NCBI GenBank assembly: GCA_905221605.1
Contig: CAJNDS010002344.1
Location: forward strand, 312,883-376,882
Direction of reading: 5' to 3'
Length of the DNA: 64,000 bases
Origin: Symbiodinium natans
Lineage: Eukaryota > Sar > Dinophyceae > Suessiales > Symbiodiniaceae
Shown here: piece after piece, positions 60,492 through 64,000 of the stretch
How the letters are laid out: every line of letters starts with the position of its first letter
How positions within the stretch are numbered: position 1 is the stretch's first letter
Notes under the pieces: generated by a model
Told to the model about the DNA's origin: nothing
Databases searched by the model: none
Seen by the model: the letters and a program-made list of their open reading frames with translations, nothing else
Position numbers and translations under genes: made by a program

Positions 60492-60822
60492 CTATAAACA
60501 TACAAACTCGGTCACGTGTGATGAACTGATAAGCCAAACACCTACATGCCAGACCGAGAAGTGCCTAAGCACAAAATGTGCTAACGACACAGTCATGTTT
60601 GTGTGAATTTGTCTTTGCACATGAGGTCTAAGACGATTGTTATCCGAGACACACTGGCCGGATGGTACACCGAAGCGCTTCAGAGGGAAGGACTCTTGCA
60701 TGACACCTTCGACAGGGCGTTTAGGTTTCACGATTGCAAAAACTAGCGCCGCTCCTCTCAAGATTCAGTGCCCTGAGAGAATCGGAGTGGCGCTGGAGGT
60801 GCAGTCGATTGTTGTGGTTTGA
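60492..60822. other. Open island with three competing frames
   Basis: Plus frames RDTLAGWYTEALQREGLLH (stop at about 60746) and MLSETHWPDGTPKRF (60637-60822), and a minus frame MRGAALVFAIVKPKR (60761-60492), overlap. At least one is probably coding; I cannot decide. Confidence 0.35.
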
Positions 60823-60905
60823 CTGGTGCCGTGTTGGAATTGCACGCTACTGGGTCATGACCCAAAACTCCCAACTGAGCCGAGTTTAAGCCCTAAACGC
60901 TGCAG

Positions 60906-61020
60906 GACGCCTGGAAGAATTGGATCAATTGGGATGCGCCTTTCCAGGGCCTTTCAGACGAACTGAATCGGCAGCGGCGATTTTTCTGGGAGGTCGATGA
61001 AAAGGCAGGGCACAGGGATC
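60906..61020 (+). CDS. Candidate exon (DAWKNWINWDAPFQGLSDE ...)
   Basis: After CTAAACGCTGCAG the phase-0 frame reads DAWKNWINWDAPFQGLSDE then LNRQRRFFWEVDEKAGH. It stays open to a TAG at about 61092. The Trp-rich charged composition is clearly protein-like. No family is recognised. Confidence 0.55.
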
Positions 61021-61242
61021 AGGGTTTTCCTTTGCGTTTTTTTGTGGGCTCGGGTTGCGGCTTATACGGCTTGAGGTTGTGCTGTAACTAGGACCGGGAG
61101 TAGGCCCTTATTTGCTTTTTTAGGGTTGTATAATCCCCTTGAAGCCAAAAAGGGTACCCTTGCTATTCCTAGGCTACAACCGGGTCTAGGTAATTAACTG
61201 CAGACAACTCATATGTTGGGATATCGGCTGACGCCTCCGCAG

Positions 61243-61341
61243 GGTGCCCTGTGGCGCTTGGAAATTGACCAGCCGGGGCAGAGATTTGGGCAGATGCGCC
61301 ACGCAAAGGTCGTGGACGCTGCTTGGACGCAAAGGCCCATA
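61243..61341 (+). CDS. Candidate exon (GALWRLEIDQPGQRFGQMR ...)
   Basis: After GACGCCTCCGCAG the phase-0 frame reads GALWRLEIDQPGQRFGQMR then HAKVVDAAWTQRP and runs into GTGTGTGTG, which could provide the donor. It probably belongs to the same gene as 60906. Confidence 0.55.
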
Positions 61342-61471
61342 TGTGTGTGTGTGTGTGTGCGCGCGTGCGTGCCGGGTTTCGTTAATTATAGATAACCAAT
61401 TTCAACCTCCCACGCCCCCGAACTCCGCAATCCCACCAGTCATCTGAATGCACACAACCCAGAATAGATCC

Positions 61472-61550
61472 AACAGTCCTGAATAGGGACTATAGCACAC
61501 CCCATTATAATCCCTATAAGGACTGTCAGTATAAGGGGGAACATGCCAAG
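61472..61550. mobile_element. Family E copy, left end missing
   Basis: AACAGTCCTGAATAGGGAC pairs with TCCCTATAAGGACTGTCAG; the right end GGGGGAACATGCCAAG is intact while the left CTTGGGATGTTCCCC is absent. Confidence 0.7.
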
Positions 61551-61827
61551 GAACAGGGACTTACATTGTCTATGTTGGGCGTTTCAAGTGTGATGGGGGG
61601 GGGGAGCAAACTCTTGCCTGCTGGAGCCTTGAATTGGACCCGTAAACCCTAAACCCTAATTCCACCCCAACGAATGCCCTCAGGCTTAGGGCTTCGGATG
61701 ACATGTATGGGGTTCTACAGGCCAGTAAGGTGAGGGTTTGTTCGTTTTGGAACCTAAACCCTCCTAAACGCTAAACCCTAAACCCTGAACCCGAAGTCTC
61801 CAAGGTTGTTGTTTGTCATCACTCTCC

Positions 61828-61900
61828 CTTGGGATGTTCCCCCTTGTACTAACAGTCCTTAATAGGGATCATAGTACCCCTACTACGATCCCTATTCAAG
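61828..61900. mobile_element. Family E copy, right end replaced by CCCTAAA
   Basis: CTTGGGATGTTCCCCCTTG to CCTTAATAGGGATCATAG is intact, then after GATCCCTATTCAAGTTAAA the sequence becomes a CCCTAAA array. Confidence 0.75.
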
Positions 61901-62040
61901 TTAAACCCTAAACCCTAAACCCTAAACCCTAAACCCGATACACGGGCTCCTCATGAGCCTGGAGTTTTGGCACCAAGGACTTCTTCGCGCACCTCCAGCA
62001 GAACAGGCCGATCTGCGTCACAAGCCCTGAGCCCGAAAAG

Positions 62041-62098
62041 TGTTTAGGGTTTAGGGTTTAGGGTTTAGGGTTTAGGGTTTAGGGTTTAGGGTTTAGGG
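62041..62098. repeat. TTTAGGG array
   Basis: About eight perfect TTTAGGG units. Confidence 0.95.
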
Positions 62099-62133
62099 TA
62101 GAACCCCCCAACTAGGGTCCGGAGGGCCAGAAG

Positions 62134-62206
62134 CAAAGGACTTGTGGGAAGAGAGTCTGCAGCTCCCTACGTGCAAAACCAAAGCTAGGTCGCCGCCAAG
62201 ACCTCA
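62134..62206 (+). CDS. Candidate terminal exon (DLWEESLQLPTCKTKARSP ... stop)
   Basis: After CAGAAGCAAAG the frame reads DLWEESLQLPTCKTKARSP then PRPH and TAA. A second frame is also open for 20 codons. Confidence 0.35.
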
Positions 62207-62472
62207 CTAAGCATCTATTTGCCACCTAAAAATGTGTGGGGAACCTCATTCCCAACTTCCCCTCTAAGAATATCTAAGAATCACGAGGCCACGCCCTGAG
62301 GCCTAAACCCTAAACCCTCAACCCCAAACATCCCGAAACTCCCTAAACCCTAAAGCCTAACCGGCCCTGTCCAAAGCCTAACCGGCCCTGTCCCTAAACC
62401 CCCCCAAGCCGGAAGCCCCCTACCGGGAGGTTCATAACCCTGTTTAGAGTACTTCTTACCCTACGCCCACAG

Positions 62473-62521
62473 GACAGGGCATTTCGAAGATGAGTTCCCC
62501 TTCGTGCCATGGAGACTATAA
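62473..62521 (+). CDS. Candidate terminal exon (TGHFEDEFPFVPWRL stop)
   Basis: After TACCCTACGCCCACAG the frame with one leading base reads TGHFEDEFPFVPWRL then TAA. Confidence 0.45.
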
Positions 62522-63452
62522 AGTTGATGGCGTGCAAGACTTTCAGATTTTGGGCTTAAGGTTCAAGGTTTAGGGTTCAGGATTTAGGGTTAGGCTTCAG
62601 GGTTCAGGAAAACTGGGGTTCGAAGTCCAGGTTTTTATGGGGATTAGCGCTGGCGTTTTGGGGTGCAGGGTTGAGGTGTTTTGGGGGTCTTAGTGCTGTC
62701 AGAGGGACAGAGATCACAGAAATCCGATCAACCATGTGAAAGGGTTTAGGGTTTGAGGCTTAGGACTCCTTACAGCAGGCGCATCCTCCAAGAGTTTAGG
62801 GTCTACAGGGTTTAGGGTTTAGGGCTTAGAGCTTAGGGTTGCGAAGTCTCGTGGCGATTAGAGGATGGGCCTCAGATGGAGAGTTCTCTAAACTTGGGCC
62901 CCTGTTTGGGTAGCCTAAGTAGGAGGGGCCGCCTGATAGTAAGGATCCTAATTTAGATAGAGCACCATCTCTTCCCGAATAGATGCCATACACTAGCTTC
63001 TGCCAGCCCTCCATCGGCCCTGTTGTTTGCTAAGGAATGTGCAATGTCCGGTGCAACTCGAAACACGCGTGCGAAATCTCTGAACCTCCGGCTCCCCCTT
63101 CCCGCGGCCCTCGCACCCTAAAGTCTCTTAAGGAGCCGAAAACCTGCGTTTTGTGAGTCATGATGATGAAGCCAAACCCTAAGATCTAGGGTACAGCAAT
63201 ATCAAACACGTCGTTGGTATGGTGAAAGGGGTGTACCCTAGGCCCCAGGCCCAAACCCAAACCTAAACCCTAAACCCATAAGCCAAACACCCTAAACCCC
63301 AAACCCATGAACCTAAACCTCAAACCCTAAACCCTGAACCCTAAACCCTGAACCCCACACCCTATACCCTAAACCCTAAACCCCAAACCCTAAACCCTAA
63401 ACCCTCAACCCTCAACCCTAAACCCGAAACCCTAAACCCTGCCCGGCTCTAG

Positions 63453-63542
63453 GTCTCCCTGAAGACTCATGAGAGCTACTACGTTCGCTGGGCGGTGGCG
63501 AGGCGCCGCCTGCGTCGCGAGGCGCCTGTGGCAGGGCCCTCG
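63453..63542 (+). CDS. Candidate 90-nt exon (VSLKTHESYYVRWAVARRR ...)
   Basis: After CCCGGCTCTAG the phase-0 frame reads VSLKTHESYYVRWAVARRR then LRREAPVAGPS and ends before GTGATG. VSLKT-H-x-x-YYVR resembles one beta-trefoil repeat of fascin-type actin-bundling proteins; that is only a suggestion. CCCTAAA lies before and TTTAGGG after. Confidence 0.5.
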
Positions 63543-63549
63543 GTGATGT

Positions 63550-64000
63550 TTTGGGGTTTAGGGTTTAGGGTTTAGGGTTTAGGGTTTAGGGTTTAGGGTT
63601 TAGGGTTAGGGTTTAGGGCTTATGGGGCTTGGGGTCTTGGACTGTTGGACCTTCAATGACACAGTTCTTCAAGCTTTCATGGGCTGGGTTTCTTATGAAC
63701 CCCACTGTAGAAGAAATCAAAGGATCCGGTACCGAGGAAACCTTCGAGAAGCTTAGGGAGCCTGAGGGAGTAGTTGGGAGTATTCGGGAACCTTAGTTTA
63801 CATACCTCCGCCCTTGAACTTTCCCCTGGTTGCTTGGGAAGTTAGTTTTGGGGAGCGAGTTGTTTCGGATATATTTCTCGGGGCGGGGTTCAGGTTTAGG
63901 GTTTAGGGTGTAGGGTTTAGGGTTTAGGGTTTAGGGTTTAGGGTTTTCAGGGTGAGCTACAACAGTGCAACGGGAGCCCCATGATGCGCCTGGCAAAGGC
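63550..64000. repeat. TTTAGGG arrays and unique spacer at the window end
   Basis: TTTAGGG arrays occupy 63554-63606 and 63896-63944; the sequence between them shows no clear exon. Confidence 0.6.

Noticed and set aside
61950-62040. Candidate exon (DFFAHLQQNRPICVTSPEPEK)
   Set aside because: All three plus frames are open over this stretch and no splice site is clearly better, so it cannot be supported.
1-64000. A true chromosome end
   Set aside because: Telomere-like arrays are short, in both orientations, interrupted by genes, and spread over the whole window.
1-64000. Relic spliced-leader sequences, tRNA and rRNA genes
   Set aside because: I looked for TTTTGGCTCAAG at gene starts and for tRNA-like cloverleaf or conserved rRNA motifs and saw none; this was by eye and not exhaustive.

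Overview
The window looks like nuclear DNA of a dinoflagellate, most likely Symbiodiniaceae or a close relative. Four things point that way. (1) The telomere-type heptamer TTTAGGG/CCCTAAA is scattered through almost the whole window in both orientations. (2) Coding sequence is split into small exons. (3) Three genes can be rebuilt with confidence, and they match expansions I know from Symbiodinium: two ubiquitin-like plus ankyrin-repeat proteins and one BTB-domain protein with a basic tail. (4) Introns start with GT, GC or GA and always end in AG, which is a dinoflagellate habit. The species assignment is inference; no rRNA or organelle marker gene is present.

Layout. 1-1093: 3' part of a BTB gene. 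2.5-5.7 kb: candidate exons ending in a stop. 6149-8041: ubiquitin-like/ankyrin gene 1 (4 exons). 8.7-16.5 kb: telomere-like repeats with small exon-like islands, including a GNSGG protease-like exon. 17652-19721: ubiquitin-like/ankyrin gene 2 (7 exons). 20.0-45.0 kb: a long stretch of exon-like islands, usually bracketed by CCCTAAA before and TTTAGGG after. 45.2-54.7 kb: a different compartment without telomere-like repeats, rich in CT/GA tracts, with a tandem duplication of about 3 kb, a hairpin satellite and a nested insertion. 54.7-57.5 kb: AT-rich repeats ending in a 1.6 kb inverted repeat. 57.5-64 kb: exon islands and telomere-like repeats again.

The main finding is the origin of the introns. 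At least nine introns or candidate introns are short, nearly palindromic elements from several families, and most of these carry a 4-bp target-site duplication. The duplicated bases supply the 5' splice site (GT or GA) and the end of the element supplies the 3' AG, so splicing restores the original exon. These are introner elements. Related copies lie throughout the window. A second, more speculative pattern is that the telomere-like repeats sit inside introns with the G-rich strand after donors and the C-rich strand before acceptors, and in several places GTTTAGGG itself forms the donor.

The small exon calls rest on open frame, AG acceptor, GT donor and phase fit. Single islands of 30 codons are open by chance fairly often, so individual calls are weak; several phase-compatible chains are stronger. 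No tRNA, rRNA, spliced-leader or CRISPR feature was found.
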